From: Microbacterium sp. MYb66
GTDB lineage: Bacteria; Actinomycetota; Actinomycetes; Actinomycetales; Microbacteriaceae
Assembly: GCF_002979435.1 (NCBI RefSeq)
Contig: NZ_PCOV01000001.1
Location: forward strand, 372,001-436,000
Length of the DNA stretch: 64,000 nt
Reading direction: 5' to 3'
Below, in pieces: positions 40,442-49,594 of this stretch (within the stretch, counting starts at the first letter, position 1; every line of letters begins with the position of its first letter). The notes below the pieces were generated by a model. That model was not told where the DNA came from. It searched no databases and saw nothing but the letters and a program-made list of their open reading frames with translations. The translations under genes were made by a program, and so were the position numbers.

Positions 40442-42718
40442 TTGGAAGGTCCTGAAATCACCGCCACCGAGGCCGTTCTCGACAACGGCCGCTTCGGCAC
40501 CCGCACCATCCGCTTCGAGACCGGCCGCCTTGCGCAGCAGGCTCAGGGCGCAGTCGCCGCCTACCTCGACGGCGAGACCATGCTCCTCTCGGCCACCAGC
40601 GCAGGCAAGCACCCGCGTGAGGGCTTCGACTTCTTCCCCCTGACGGTCGACGTCGAAGAGCGCTCCTACGCCGCCGGCAAGATCCCCGGCTCGTTCTTCC
40701 GTCGCGAGGGTCGCCCCTCGACCGAGGCGATCCTCGTCTGCCGTCTGATCGACCGTCCGCTGCGTCCGTCGTTCGTCGACGGCCTGCGCAACGAGGTCCA
40801 GATCGTCATCACGGTCCTCTCGATCGCTCCGGGCGAGTTCTACGACGCTCTCGCGATCAACGCGGCGTCCGCGTCGACCCAGATCTCGGGTCTGCCGTTC
40901 TCGGGCCCCGTTGCCGGTGTGCGCCTCGCGTTCATCCCCGGTCACGGCGAGCACGCCGACCAGTGGGTCGCGTTCCCGACCGCCGAGCAGGTCTCGGAGG
41001 CCGTGTTCGACCTGATCGTCGCCGGTCGCGTCGTCACCAAGGCCGATGGCACGGAAGACGTCGCCATCATGATGGTCGAGGCCGAAGCCACCGAGGGCAG
41101 CTGGAACCTGATCAAGGCCGGCGCCACCAAGCCGAACGAGGAGATCGTGGCTCAGGGCCTCGAGGCCTCGAAGCCGTTCATCGCCCAGCTCGTGAAGGCT
41201 CAGGCCGAGCTCGCCGCGACCTCGTCGAAGGAGCCGGGCGTGTACCCGGTCTTCCTGCCGTACTCGGAAGAGGTCTACAGCTTCGTCTCCGAGCGCGCGT
41301 TCGCCGAGCTCAGCGACGTCTACCAGATCGCGGACAAGGTCGAGCGTCAGACGGCCGACGACGCGATCAAGGATCGCGTCAAGGCAGAGCTCATCGAGGC
41401 CACCGAGGCGGGTTCGCTCCCGGCCGCGGCTCCGCTCGAGTTCTCGGCCGCGTACAAGTCCGTCACGAAGAAGATCGTCCGCGGACGCATCCTCACCGAG
41501 GGTGCTCGCATCGACGGTCGCGGCCTGGCGGACATCCGTCCGCTCGACGCCGAGGTGCAGGTCATCCCGCGCGTTCACGGTTCCGCGATCTTCCAGCGCG
41601 GCGAGACCCAGATCCTGGGTGTCACCACGCTGAACATGCTCAAGATGGAGCAGCAGATCGACTCGCTGTCGCCTGTCACGAGCAAGCGCTACATGCACCA
41701 CTACAACTTCCCGCCCTACTCGACCGGTGAGACCGGCCGTGTCGGTTCGCCGAAGCGTCGCGAGATCGGGCACGGCTTCCTCGCCGAGCGCGCACTCGTG
41801 CCGGTGCTGCCGAGCCGCGAGGAGTTCCCGTACGCGATCCGTCAGGTGTCCGAGGCGCTGAGCTCCAACGGCTCGACGTCGATGGGCTCGGTCTGCGCGT
41901 CGACGCTCTCGCTGCTGAACGCGGGTGTGCCGCTGCGCGCTCCCGTCGCCGGCATCGCGATGGGCCTCGTGTCCGACGACGTCAACGGTGAGACCCGCTA
42001 CGCGGCGCTCACCGACATCCTGGGTGCGGAAGACGCTCTCGGGGACATGGACTTCAAGGTCGCCGGTACCAGCGAGTTCGTCACGGCCATTCAGCTGGAC
42101 ACCAAGCTCGACGGCATCCCCACCCAGGTGCTCGCCGGAGCGCTGACGCAGGCGCGCGACGCGCGCCTGACGATCCTCAACGTGCTGAACGCCGCGATCG
42201 ACGCTCCTGATGAGATGGCGCCCACCGCACCTCGCGTCATCAGCGTCCAGATCCCCGTCGACAAGATCGGCGAGCTGATCGGCCCGAAGGGCAAGACGAT
42301 CAACGCGATCCAGGACGAGACCGGCGCCCAGATCTCCATCGAGGAGGACGGCACCGTCTACATCGGTGCGACCGACGGCCCGTCGGCCGAGGCCGCCCGC
42401 GCCCAGGTGAACGCGATCGCGAACCCCACCAACCCGGAGATCGGGGAGCAGTTCCTCGGCACGGTCGTGAAGATCGCCACCTTCGGTGCGTTCGTCTCGC
42501 TGCTCCCGGGCAAGGACGGCCTGTTGCACGTCACCGAGGTGCGCAAGCTCGCCGGTGGCAAGCGCGTCGAGAACGTCGACGACGTTCTCTCGGTCGGCCA
42601 GAAGATCCTCGTGAAGATCACGAAGATCGACGACCGCGGCAAGCTGTCGCTCGAGCCCGTGCTCGATGACGCTCCCGCCGCTGAGGCCGCTCCGGCAGAA
42701 GACGCCGCAGCCGAGTAA
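40442..42718 (+). CDS. pnp: Polyribonucleotide nucleotidyltransferase (PNPase)
   Basis: PNPase degrades RNA 3'-5' by phosphorolysis and can add tails. The 758-residue protein has two RNase PH domains (the active one in the second half, with [10 protein letters not shown] holding catalytic Asp residues), a KH domain with GPKG at 614-617, and a C-terminal S1 domain (about 670-745). The TTG start at 40442 is supported by AGGAGAG nine bases before it and by the family N-terminus [18 protein letters not shown]; no ATG/GTG fits. A terminator follows. Confidence 0.97.
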   Translation: MEGPEITATEAVLDNGRFGTRTIRFETGRLAQQAQGAVAAYLDGETMLLSATSAGKHPREGFDFFPLTVDVEERSYAAGKIPGSFFRREGRPSTEAILVCRLIDRPLRPSFVDGLRNEVQIVITVLSIAPGEFYDALAINAASASTQISGLPFSGPVAGVRLAFIPGHGEHADQWVAFPTAEQVSEAVFDLIVAGRVVTKADGTEDVAIMMVEAEATEGSWNLIKAGATKPNEEIVAQGLEASKPFIAQLVKAQAELAATSSKEPGVYPVFLPYSEEVYSFVSERAFAELSDVYQIADKVERQTADDAIKDRVKAELIEATEAGSLPAAAPLEFSAAYKSVTKKIVRGRILTEGARIDGRGLADIRPLDAEVQVIPRVHGSAIFQRGETQILGVTTLNMLKMEQQIDSLSPVTSKRYMHHYNFPPYSTGETGRVGSPKRREIGHGFLAERALVPVLPSREEFPYAIRQVSEALSSNGSTSMGSVCASTLSLLNAGVPLRAPVAGIAMGLVSDDVNGETRYAALTDILGAEDALGDMDFKVAGTSEFVTAIQLDTKLDGIPTQVLAGALTQARDARLTILNVLNAAIDAPDEMAPTAPRVISVQIPVDKIGELIGPKGKTINAIQDETGAQISIEEDGTVYIGATDGPSAEAARAQVNAIANPTNPEIGEQFLGTVVKIATFGAFVSLLPGKDGLLHVTEVRKLAGGKRVENVDDVLSVGQKILVKITKIDDRGKLSLEPVLDDAPAAEAAPAEDAAAE

Positions 42719-42733
42719 GCAACACGCTCGAAC

Positions 42734-42773
42734 CGGAACCCGGGCCCGTCCGCGAGGAGGGGTCCGGGTTCCG
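42734..42773 (+). terminator. Terminator of pnp
   Basis: Perfect 10-bp arms CGGAACCCGG (42734-42743) and CCGGGTTCCG (42764-42773), extended inward after one mismatch by CCC/GGG, then TCGTGTC. Confidence 0.75.
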
Positions 42774-42936
42774 TCGTGTCCGGCGTGACCGAATCGTTAT
42801 CGGACGTTTTCGCGCCGTTCCCCGGATTGGTCGGAGCGTTCCGCGAAGTCGCTTACCCTCGAAGTACGCACCGGGGGGTGCAGAGTCAGCAGGTACGCAG
42901 GTCGGCACGCACCGATCGACGCGGGGGTGAGAGAGT

Positions 42937-43965
42937 ATGCGGTTGTTCAGCGTAGGCGCAGGGGCGTCCGCAGAACGTGCCCAGCAGGAGGGCGCGGAGC
43001 ATCCGTCCGCGCCGATCCCGATCGTCGGACCCGGAATAGGCGAGACCATCCGTGTCTCACTCGGCGAGACCGGCTTCGAGACCTTCCCGCTGATGTTGGG
43101 GGCTGCCGAGTTCGGCTGGAACGTCGACCTCGAGACCAGCCACGGAATCCTCGATCGCTACGTGGAGTTCGGCGGCAACGCGATCCACACCGCCGACGGC
43201 TTCTCGGGTGGACGCAGCGAGCACATCATCGGTCAGTGGCTGCAGTCGCGCGGCCGGCGCGATCGGGCGCTCCTCAGCGTGCGCATCGGAGCGCATGCCG
43301 ACAACCCCGGTCTCGGATCGGTCAACCTCGTCCGTGCCGTCGAGGGCTCGTTGACGAGGCTCGGCGTCGACCGCATCGACGTCCTGTACCTCGACGCCAC
43401 GCTCGACGCGACCACGAACCTCGAAGACACACTGGCGACCGTGGAGTGGCTGACCGAGGCCGGCAAGATCGGCTCGCTCGGAGCTTTCGGCTTCGCACCG
43501 GAACGGCTCGTCGAAGCACGCATCCTCGCTTCGGCCGGCTATCCGCGCATCAAGGTGATCGACGCGCCGTACAACCTCATCCGGCGTCAGCCGTTCGAGG
43601 GCGACCTGCGACTCGTCGCGGGGGCGCAGAACCTGGCGGTCACGCCTTCGCACGCGCTCGAGCACGGGTTCCTGTCCGGGCGCCATCGCAACAAGGCGCT
43701 CACCTCGCGCGGGGTGCGTGGCGAGCAACTGCGCGGCCACCTGAACCGGCGGGGGATCAAGATCCTGCGCGCACTCGATCAGGTCGCGCAGGAGCTGGCG
43801 GTTCCGGTGGCGGCGGTGTCCATCGCTTGGCTACTCGCGCAGCGCACGGTCGCGGCACCCATCGTGAACACGTTCGCGACCGATCATGTCGACGAACTCA
43901 TGCAGGGCGCAGGCGTCTCGCTGTCGCGGAGCCAGGTCGCCGAGCTCACCCGGGCCGGCAACTGA
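42937..43965 (+). CDS. Aldo/keto reductase-fold protein without catalytic tetrad
   Basis: The 342-residue protein aligns well by eye with the (beta/alpha)8 aldo/keto reductase family (FGWNVDLETSHGILDRYVE, GGRSEHIIGQWLQSRG, VEGSLTRLGVDRIDVLY). But all four catalytic positions differ: the Asp of DTA is His84, the Tyr is Phe89, the Lys is Arg116 and the His is Asp153. An active NADPH-dependent carbonyl reductase is therefore unlikely. The NADP-binding end (APIVNTFATDHVDELM) is loosely kept. ATG at 42937 follows GAGAGAG. A ~40-residue N-terminal extension precedes the barrel. Confidence 0.8.
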   Translation: MRLFSVGAGASAERAQQEGAEHPSAPIPIVGPGIGETIRVSLGETGFETFPLMLGAAEFGWNVDLETSHGILDRYVEFGGNAIHTADGFSGGRSEHIIGQWLQSRGRRDRALLSVRIGAHADNPGLGSVNLVRAVEGSLTRLGVDRIDVLYLDATLDATTNLEDTLATVEWLTEAGKIGSLGAFGFAPERLVEARILASAGYPRIKVIDAPYNLIRRQPFEGDLRLVAGAQNLAVTPSHALEHGFLSGRHRNKALTSRGVRGEQLRGHLNRRGIKILRALDQVAQELAVPVAAVSIAWLLAQRTVAAPIVNTFATDHVDELMQGAGVSLSRSQVAELTRAGN

Positions 43966-44034
43966 GCTTCGTCCCACCCGTGACATAAGGTGGGAGGGAG
44001 GCCCGGCGGATGCTGGCGATGAAGCGAGCGAGTT

Positions 44035-44637
44035 GTGACGCACTACATATATCTGGTCAGACATGGTGAACATCAGGATGCGGAGCACGGTCTCGCCGAC
44101 GGACCCCTGTCCCCGCGAGGGCAGCGTCAGGCAGAGCTGATCGCAGACCGTCTCTCCGGGCTACCGCTCGACGCCGTCTGGCATTCCCCGTTGCTGCGTG
44201 CGAATGAGACGGCCCGCGCGATCGCCGCTCGTCTGCCTTCGGTCGATCCTGAACCGACCGCCCTGCTCTTCGACTGCGTACCCACCGGGATGACCGACGA
44301 GACGCCCTCGGTGTTCGAGCCGTTCTTCGGATCGGTGACCGAGGCCGAGATCGAAGCGGGGAGGGCGCAGATGTCGGATGCCGTCAACGAGTTCCTCGTG
44401 CGCAAGACGGGCGACGTGCACGAGGTGCTCATCACGCACAACTTCGTGATCTCCTGGTTCGTTCGCGAGGTTCTCGCGGCCCCTGAGTGGCGATGGATGA
44501 CGCTGAACCAGTCGCACTGCGGTCTGACCGTCATCGCACAGAAGCAGGGGCGGCCGTGGACGCTGCTCACGCACAACGACACCGGCCACCTTCCGGTGGA
44601 GCTGCGCACCGGCATCCCCGACGCGCTCCTCGTCTGA
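44035..44637 (+). CDS. Histidine phosphatase-family protein
   Basis: A 200-residue branch-1 histidine phosphatase (phosphoglycerate-mutase-like). The phosphohistidine motif is LVRHGEHQD at residues ~8-16, and the second catalytic His is in LITHNFVISWF. A basic Arg in LLRANETARAIA also lines the pocket. The GTG at 44035 was chosen; the preceding gap is ~70 bases. The substrate is unknown; broad phosphatase activity is typical. Confidence 0.87.
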   Translation: MTHYIYLVRHGEHQDAEHGLADGPLSPRGQRQAELIADRLSGLPLDAVWHSPLLRANETARAIAARLPSVDPEPTALLFDCVPTGMTDETPSVFEPFFGSVTEAEIEAGRAQMSDAVNEFLVRKTGDVHEVLITHNFVISWFVREVLAAPEWRWMTLNQSHCGLTVIAQKQGRPWTLLTHNDTGHLPVELRTGIPDALLV

Positions 44638-44698
44638 TTCAGCCCCCTGTCGATGCGGCCACCCCGCGCGCCCCGGGCGGACTGTGCCGGTGCCTCCA

Positions 44699-44704
44699 TA
44701 GACT
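44699..44704 (+). promoter_or_regulatory. -10 box of dapB (leaderless)
   Basis: TAGACT, 6 bases before the ATG at 44711. Confidence 0.6.
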
Positions 44705-44710
44705 GGAAGC

Positions 44711-45451
44711 ATGACCACGCAGGTAGCACTCGTCGGCGGAACCGGGAAGCTCGGCACCATCATCGGCGCGGTGATCGATGAGCTCGAGGGCTTCCACGTG
44801 AGCCGTGTGCTGACGTCCTCGAGTGATCTCTCCGAGCTCGATGGGGCCGACCTCGTCGTCGATGCCTCGACCCCGCAGGTGAGCATCGAAGTCGTCCGCG
44901 CAGCCGTGGAGCGCGGGATCAACGTGCTGGTCGCGACCTCGGGGTGGTCGGCGGAGCGGATCGCCCTGGTGCGCCCTCTGGTCGAAGCCGCGGGCACGGG
45001 CGCGGTCTTCATCCCCAACTTCTCGCTCGGCTCGGTCCTCGGATCCGCCCTCGCCGCCGCGGCCGCACCGTTCTTCGGCTCCGCGGAGATCATCGAAGCG
45101 CATCGCGAGACCAAGATCGACTCGCCCAGTGGTACCGCCGTCCGCACGGCGGAGCTCATCGCGGCGGCGCGCGCGGAGCAGGGACCCGTCAGCGCTCCGC
45201 ACGCGGATCAGCGCGCCCGCGGGCAGCAGGTCGGCAGCGTGCCGATCCACTCGCTGCGGCGTCCCGGGGTCGTGGCCAAGCAGGAGGTCATCCTCTCCGG
45301 ACCGGGGGAGTCGCTCACGTTCACTCATGACACGACCGATTCGGCGCTCGCGTATGCGCCCGGCATCCGGCTCTCCGTGCCGTTCGCGGTGAAGGCCACC
45401 GGCGTGTTCGTCGGTCTGGAGCACATGATCGATATCGGCATCCGGTCGTGA
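44711..45451 (+). CDS. dapB: 4-hydroxy-tetrahydrodipicolinate reductase
   Basis: DapB reduces the dipicolinate precursor with NAD(P)H in the lysine/diaminopimelate pathway, which feeds peptidoglycan. The 246-residue protein has VGGTGKLGTIIG (dinucleotide loop), LVVDASTPQ, IPNFSLG and the substrate motif EAHRETKIDSPSGTA with catalytic Lys and His. The stop overlaps the next start as TGATG. dapA is 4.6 kb downstream in the same direction. Confidence 0.96.
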   Translation: MTTQVALVGGTGKLGTIIGAVIDELEGFHVSRVLTSSSDLSELDGADLVVDASTPQVSIEVVRAAVERGINVLVATSGWSAERIALVRPLVEAAGTGAVFIPNFSLGSVLGSALAAAAAPFFGSAEIIEAHRETKIDSPSGTAVRTAELIAAARAEQGPVSAPHADQRARGQQVGSVPIHSLRRPGVVAKQEVILSGPGESLTFTHDTTDSALAYAPGIRLSVPFAVKATGVFVGLEHMIDIGIRS

Positions 45452-45885
45452 TGTCCCGAATCGGCGTCGCGCTGATGGCAGCGGCGCTGCTGCTCTATCT
45501 CGCGGTCGCGATCTGGCTCGCGGCGATGTTCATCTCCGTCGGCACTCCTGTGTCGATCGGCATGGGAATCACGCTCCTCGTGTTGGCGCCCATCGGCGCC
45601 TGGGCGCTGATCCGGGAGATGATGTTCGGCTTCGGCGCGGACCGTCTCGGACGCATTCTCGATGCCGAAGGAGGAATGCCGCCGGTGGAGACCGAGCTGA
45701 CGCCGAGTGGACGCATCGCACGGGCCGACGCGGATCCGCTCATCGCACGGTACACGGCGGAAGCCGATGCCGCCGAAGACGAGTGGCGCGCGCGGTATCG
45801 GCTCGGTGTCGTCCAGGATGCGGCAGGGCGCCGCAAAGATGCCAGGGCCAGCATTCGCGAGGCGATCCGGCTCGCCCGCCGCTGA
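45451..45885 (+). CDS. Membrane protein with TPR-like tail, unknown function
   Basis: A 144-residue protein with two N-terminal transmembrane helices, then a soluble part that ends in a helix pair resembling one TPR unit (DEWRARYRLGVVQDAAGRRK, ASIREAIRLARR). The ATG overlaps the dapB stop (TGATG); a GTG three bases earlier is the alternative. Probably co-translated with dapB. No function proposed. Confidence 0.7.
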   Translation: MSRIGVALMAAALLLYLAVAIWLAAMFISVGTPVSIGMGITLLVLAPIGAWALIREMMFGFGADRLGRILDAEGGMPPVETELTPSGRIARADADPLIARYTAEADAAEDEWRARYRLGVVQDAAGRRKDARASIREAIRLARR

Positions 45886-45900
45886 GCCCGGCGGAGTCGG

Positions 45901-46326
45901 TCAGGCCAGCGTCGCCTCGAGGGTGATCTCGATCCCGGCGAGTGCCTGCGAGACGGGGCATCCCGTCTTGGCGCCGTTGGCGATCTCCTGGAACGCCTCG
46001 GGCGTGAGGTTCGGGACGGTCGCATTGACGTTGAGGTGGCTGCCCGTGATGCCGACGCCGGGCTTGAAGGTCACCGATGCACTCGTGTTCACCCGCTCCG
46101 GAGGGGTGCCGTTCTCCGCGAGGGCGTGCGAGAGTGCCATCGTGAAGCAGGACGCGTGAGCCGCGGCGATCAGTTCTTCCGGCGTGGTGGTGGTGTCGCT
46201 GCCTTCGCTGCGCGCCTTCCAGTTGATCGGGAAGGTGCCGAGGTTCGAGGACGAGAACGCGACGGTGCCGGATCCCTCCATGAGCGATCCGGTCCAGGTG
46301 CTGGCGGCTTCGCTGGTGACGGGCAT
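45901..46326 (-). CDS. OsmC-family peroxiredoxin
   Basis: OsmC/Ohr proteins reduce organic hydroperoxides using two Cys. The 141-residue protein has the first Cys in AAAHASCFTMALSHAL and the second in KTGCPVSQAL, with the usual Gly-Arg/Glu region upstream. The N-terminal opening and the ~60-residue inter-Cys gap fit the OsmC type more than Ohr. The ATG follows GGAGGAATC. It is downstream of the thioredoxin/DUF4395 pair on the same strand, which supports a thiol-redox role. Confidence 0.9.
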   Translation of the reverse strand: MPVTSEAASTWTGSLMEGSGTVAFSSSNLGTFPINWKARSEGSDTTTTPEELIAAAHASCFTMALSHALAENGTPPERVNTSASVTFKPGVGITGSHLNVNATVPNLTPEAFQEIANGAKTGCPVSQALAGIEITLEATLA

Positions 46327-46409
46327 GATTCCTCCGGTTCTCGCACTGCGCGGGTGCAGCGTCGGCTCGTCGCCAGCCTAGCGAGCGTCCGCACGCGGGG
46401 GAACAGTGC

Positions 46410-46982
46410 TCAGGACGTGGCAGGTTCTCGTCCGACGACTCCGGCGCGCTGCAGCAGGAGGTAGAGCTGGCAGCCGAGGCAGAAGGCGAAGGCGGCGTTG
46501 AGGAAGGCGGCGATGAATGCGGCTGCGGTCGCGATCGGCAGTGCCCACGGGACACCCACGAGATGCAGCAGGAGGCCGACGCTGACGACGAACAGCCCGA
46601 CGCCCTGCGAGAACCGCGGGGGACGAGGATCCTCCAGCTCGCCCGGCGGCGCGAGACGGGGACGCACCAGGGTGCGGAAGACCACACCCCATGGGGCCGT
46701 GCGTGGCGAGACGACGCCCCAGAGGAACAGCAGAGCGATGACGACGGTGAGCAGGAATCCCGGGTCCAGCACGCGCTGCGCAAGAGTCGCGGAGGAGATC
46801 GCCCAGGTCTTGCCTCCGATGAATGCGAAGTCCGTGGACGGACTGATCGCGAACCAGGTGCCGGGGAGTCGGGCGGTCGAGATCCCGATCAGAGCCAGGA
46901 ACGTCGCCACCAGCAGCAGGATGGCGGTGAGCGTGGCAGCGAAGCGCGGTCCGCGAGGATCTATGCCTGTCGGGGCGGTCAT
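46410..46982 (-). CDS. DUF4395 membrane protein
   Basis: A 190-residue protein with about four hydrophobic helices and the DUF4395 feel: GIDPRGPRFAATLTAILLLV at the start and a Cys-containing FAFCLGCQLYLLL near the end. DUF4395 proteins typically sit next to thioredoxin-like genes, as here (21 bases after the thioredoxin stop). The FCLGCQ pair of Cys suggests a membrane electron-transfer or thiol-exchange partner. Function unproven. Confidence 0.78.
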   Translation of the reverse strand: MTAPTGIDPRGPRFAATLTAILLLVATFLALIGISTARLPGTWFAISPSTDFAFIGGKTWAISSATLAQRVLDPGFLLTVVIALLFLWGVVSPRTAPWGVVFRTLVRPRLAPPGELEDPRPPRFSQGVGLFVVSVGLLLHLVGVPWALPIATAAAFIAAFLNAAFAFCLGCQLYLLLQRAGVVGREPATS

Positions 46983-47003
46983 GAGTGCTCCAGTTCTCGC
47001 GCC

Positions 47004-47417
47004 TCAGACGGCGGCGACGGCTTCGGTGAGGGCGTGCCGGTCGGGGACACCGTGGAATCGAGCGCGAACCGCGCCGGAGGGGTCGACGACGAAGGTCGTC
47101 GGCGTCTGCAGCACTCGGTAGCGCGCCGAGAGATCAGGGCGGTGCGTCAGGTCCACCTCGACATGACGCACTCCATCGCCTTCCGCCGCATACGTGTGGA
47201 GCAGACGGCGGACCTGAGGGCACCGCGTGCACATTTCGGTGCTGAACTGCACCAGGGTCGCGCGTGAGCCGAGTTCCGCCGACGCCGCGTCCGTCGGATC
47301 GAAGCGGAGTGAGCCTCCGTCACGACGTCGTCCGTCGCGGCGCCGCAGCACGATGCCGATGATCGTGGCGAGCGCGAGAAGCGCAGCGGCGATCCCGAAG
47401 GCGAGTGCAGGCGACAT
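47004..47417 (-). CDS. Membrane-anchored thioredoxin-like protein
   Basis: A 137-residue thioredoxin-fold protein with an N-terminal transmembrane anchor (residues ~3-22) and the redox motif C-T-R-C in FSTEMCTRCPQ. The cis-Pro region is in TPTTFVVDPSG. The anchor places the domain outside or at the membrane face. It starts a unit with DUF4395 and OsmC. TAATCT lies 7 bases before the ATG, so the mRNA is probably leaderless. Confidence 0.83.
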   Translation of the reverse strand: MSPALAFGIAAALLALATIIGIVLRRRDGRRRDGGSLRFDPTDAASAELGSRATLVQFSTEMCTRCPQVRRLLHTYAAEGDGVRHVEVDLTHRPDLSARYRVLQTPTTFVVDPSGAVRARFHGVPDRHALTEAVAAV

Positions 47418-47424
47418 GCGTCAG

Positions 47425-47430
47425 AGATTA
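47425..47430 (-). promoter_or_regulatory. -10 box of the thioredoxin-like gene (leaderless)
   Basis: TAATCT on the minus strand, 7 bases from the ATG at 47417. Confidence 0.55.
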
Positions 47431-47522
47431 CGCGGCCGGCGGCGGCGTCGAGGCCATGTTTCCGAGCATGACGAGCCGTGATTCCGGCGCGGGGGATCCG
47501 CCCGTGAGGGAGGGTGGGGCGG

Positions 47523-47528
47523 TATCGT
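47523..47528 (+). promoter_or_regulatory. -10 box of thyA (leaderless)
   Basis: TATCGT, 7 bases before the ATG at 47536. Confidence 0.55.
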
Positions 47529-47535
47529 GGCTGTC

Positions 47536-48345
47536 ATGAGCGCAGCCGTCCCGACTCCGTATGAAGACCTGCTCCGCGACGTCCTCGAGACCGGCACTCA
47601 CAAGTCCGACCGCACCGGGACCGGCACCACGAGCGTCTTCGGGCGACAGATCCGTTTCGACCTGTCGAAGGGCTTTCCGCTCATCACGACCAAGCGGGTG
47701 CACTTCAAGTCGATCGCGTACGAGCTCCTCTGGTTCCTGCAGGGTGACTCGAATGTCGGTTGGCTTCGCGAGAACGGCGTCACGATCTGGGACGAGTGGG
47801 CCGACGAATCCGGCGACCTCGGCCCCGTGTACGGAGTGCAGTGGAGGTCGTGGCCGACGCCCGATGGCGGGAGCATCGACCAGCTCTCCGAGGTGATCGA
47901 GCAGATCCGTCGTTCGCCCGACTCCCGCCGCCTCATCGTGTCGGCCTGGAACCCCGCAGACATCCCCGATATGGCGCTCGCTCCGTGCCACGCCCTGTTC
48001 CAGTTCTACGTCGCCGACGGCAAACTCTCCTGCCAGCTGTATCAGCGCAGCGCGGACATGTTCCTCGGCGTGCCGTTCAACATCGCTTCCTACGCTCTGC
48101 TCACGATGATGATCGCGCAGCAGGTGGGCCTCGAACCCGGCGACTTCGTGTGGACGGGCGGCGATTGCCACGTCTACGACAATCATGTCGAGCAGGTCCG
48201 CGAGCAGCTCTCCCGAGAGCCGTATCCGTACCCGGCGCTCCGCTTCGCACGGAAGCCGGAGTCGATCTTCGACTACCGCTACGAGGACTTCGTGGTGGAG
48301 GACTATCAGCATCACGCACCGATCCGCGCGGCGGTGGCGGTATGA
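47536..48345 (+). CDS. thyA: Thymidylate synthase
   Basis: ThyA methylates dUMP to dTMP with methylene-tetrahydrofolate, giving dihydrofolate. The 269-residue protein has the folate region [12 protein letters not shown], the catalytic Cys151 in [12 protein letters not shown], and [20 protein letters not shown] plus [10 protein letters not shown]. The ATG at 47536 is preferred over a GTG nine bases earlier because TATCGT lies 7 bases upstream. It overlaps folA by ATGA, which recycles its dihydrofolate. Confidence 0.97.
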   Translation: MSAAVPTPYEDLLRDVLETGTHKSDRTGTGTTSVFGRQIRFDLSKGFPLITTKRVHFKSIAYELLWFLQGDSNVGWLRENGVTIWDEWADESGDLGPVYGVQWRSWPTPDGGSIDQLSEVIEQIRRSPDSRRLIVSAWNPADIPDMALAPCHALFQFYVADGKLSCQLYQRSADMFLGVPFNIASYALLTMMIAQQVGLEPGDFVWTGGDCHVYDNHVEQVREQLSREPYPYPALRFARKPESIFDYRYEDFVVEDYQHHAPIRAAVAV

Positions 48346-48818
48346 CCTGGGTCGGACTGATCTGGGCTGAAGCACGCGGTGGCGTGATCGGTGCCGAAGG
48401 CGGGATGCCCTGGCACGTGCCCGAAGACCTCGCGCACTTCAAGGAGGTCACGCTCGGTGCGCCGGTGGTGATGGGGCGCAAGACCTGGGACTCGCTGCCT
48501 GAGCGGTTCCGCCCGCTCGCGGGTCGCGAGAACATCGTGGTGACGCGACAGCAGGACTGGTCGGAAGAGGGAGCGCGCCGGGCGTCGACGGTCGCCGAGG
48601 CCGTCCGAGGCCTGGACAGGGTGTGGATCATCGGCGGCGCCGAGATCTTCCGTCAGGTGATCGGAGATGCAGACCGGCTCGAGGTCACGGAGCTCGACCT
48701 CGAAGTGTCCGGGGATGCATACGCGCCCGCCAAGTCCGGATGGCGCCTCGTCGACGAAGGGGACTGGCAGACCTCACGCACCGGCATCCGCTTCCGATTC
48801 CTCGGATACGCGCGCTGA
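48342..48818 (+). CDS. folA: Dihydrofolate reductase
   Basis: FolA reduces the dihydrofolate made by ThyA, using NADPH. The 158-residue protein shows the family order: [29 protein letters not shown] (catalytic acid in PEDLAHF), [12 protein letters not shown], and [12 protein letters not shown] for NADPH binding. The ATG overlaps the thyA stop, and its own stop overlaps the SDR start (TGATG). This is the normal thyA-folA pair. Confidence 0.96.
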   Translation: MTWVGLIWAEARGGVIGAEGGMPWHVPEDLAHFKEVTLGAPVVMGRKTWDSLPERFRPLAGRENIVVTRQQDWSEEGARRASTVAEAVRGLDRVWIIGGAEIFRQVIGDADRLEVTELDLEVSGDAYAPAKSGWRLVDEGDWQTSRTGIRFRFLGYAR

Positions 48819-49579
48819 TGCCCACCGCACTGATCACCGGCGCCAGTGCCGGACTCGGCGCGGAGTTCGCGCGCCAGCTCGCGCGGCGGAGGGCCGACCT
48901 CGTCCTCGTGGCACGCTCAGCCGAGGCGCTCCAGGCACTCGCCGCCGAACTGCGGAGCGAGTTCGGCGTCGCCGCGGAGATCATCGTGGCCGATCTCGCG
49001 GACGAAGCCGATGTCGAGAAGGTCGCCGAGCGGCTGCGTGACACCGCCGATCCCGTCGATCTTCTGGTGAACAACGCCGGGTTCGGGCTCCCTCTGCAGT
49101 TCGCCGAGAACGACATCGAAGACGAGGTGCGTCATCTCCGGGTGCACGTCGAAGCGTCGATGCGTCTGATGCACGCTGCGCTGCAGTCCATGCGCGGTCG
49201 AGGTGGGCGCATCATCAACGTGGCATCGGTCGCCGGATTCATCTCCCGCTCCACCTACTCGGCGTGCAAGGCGTGGCTGATCGGCTTCAGCCGGTGGGCG
49301 AATGCGGAGTATGCGAGGGACGGAGTGACCTTCACCGCACTGTGCCCCGGCTTCACGCACACGACCTTCCACGAGCGGATGGGCCTCGCCGTCGGTCAGG
49401 AGGGTATCCCGGGGATCATGTGGTTGGACGCGCGCGACGTGGTCCGCGTGGGACTGCGCGATGCGGCTCGCGGCAAGGCGGTGTCGATTCCGTCGCTGCG
49501 ATACAAGGCGATCGTGGCGTTGACCCGTATCCTTCCGAGCTCCCTCACGTCGGGCGTCGCCCGCCGTGGCCGGGTCTGA
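48818..49579 (+). CDS. Short-chain dehydrogenase/reductase
   Basis: A classical SDR of 253 residues: TGASAGLGAEFAR (Rossmann loop, NADP-type), NNAG at about 78-81, and the catalytic Y-S-A-C-K with upstream Ser in NVASVAGFISRS. The substrate-side C-terminus has an extension with a helical, slightly amphipathic end, as in the acyl-CoA/steroid-like SDRs. The ATG overlaps folA by TGATG, so it is in the thyA operon. Substrate unknown. Confidence 0.87.
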   Translation: MPTALITGASAGLGAEFARQLARRRADLVLVARSAEALQALAAELRSEFGVAAEIIVADLADEADVEKVAERLRDTADPVDLLVNNAGFGLPLQFAENDIEDEVRHLRVHVEASMRLMHAALQSMRGRGGRIINVASVAGFISRSTYSACKAWLIGFSRWANAEYARDGVTFTALCPGFTHTTFHERMGLAVGQEGIPGIMWLDARDVVRVGLRDAARGKAVSIPSLRYKAIVALTRILPSSLTSGVARRGRV

Positions 49580-49594
49580 CCCGGGGCTGAGGGC

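Noticed and set aside
40442..40500. pnp starting at a downstream ATG
   Set aside because: It would remove the conserved N-terminal strand of the first RNase PH domain; the TTG has a good ribosome site.
40247..42529. 760-codon open frame antisense to pnp
   Set aside because: Same mirror-frame artefact; pnp has every expected domain.
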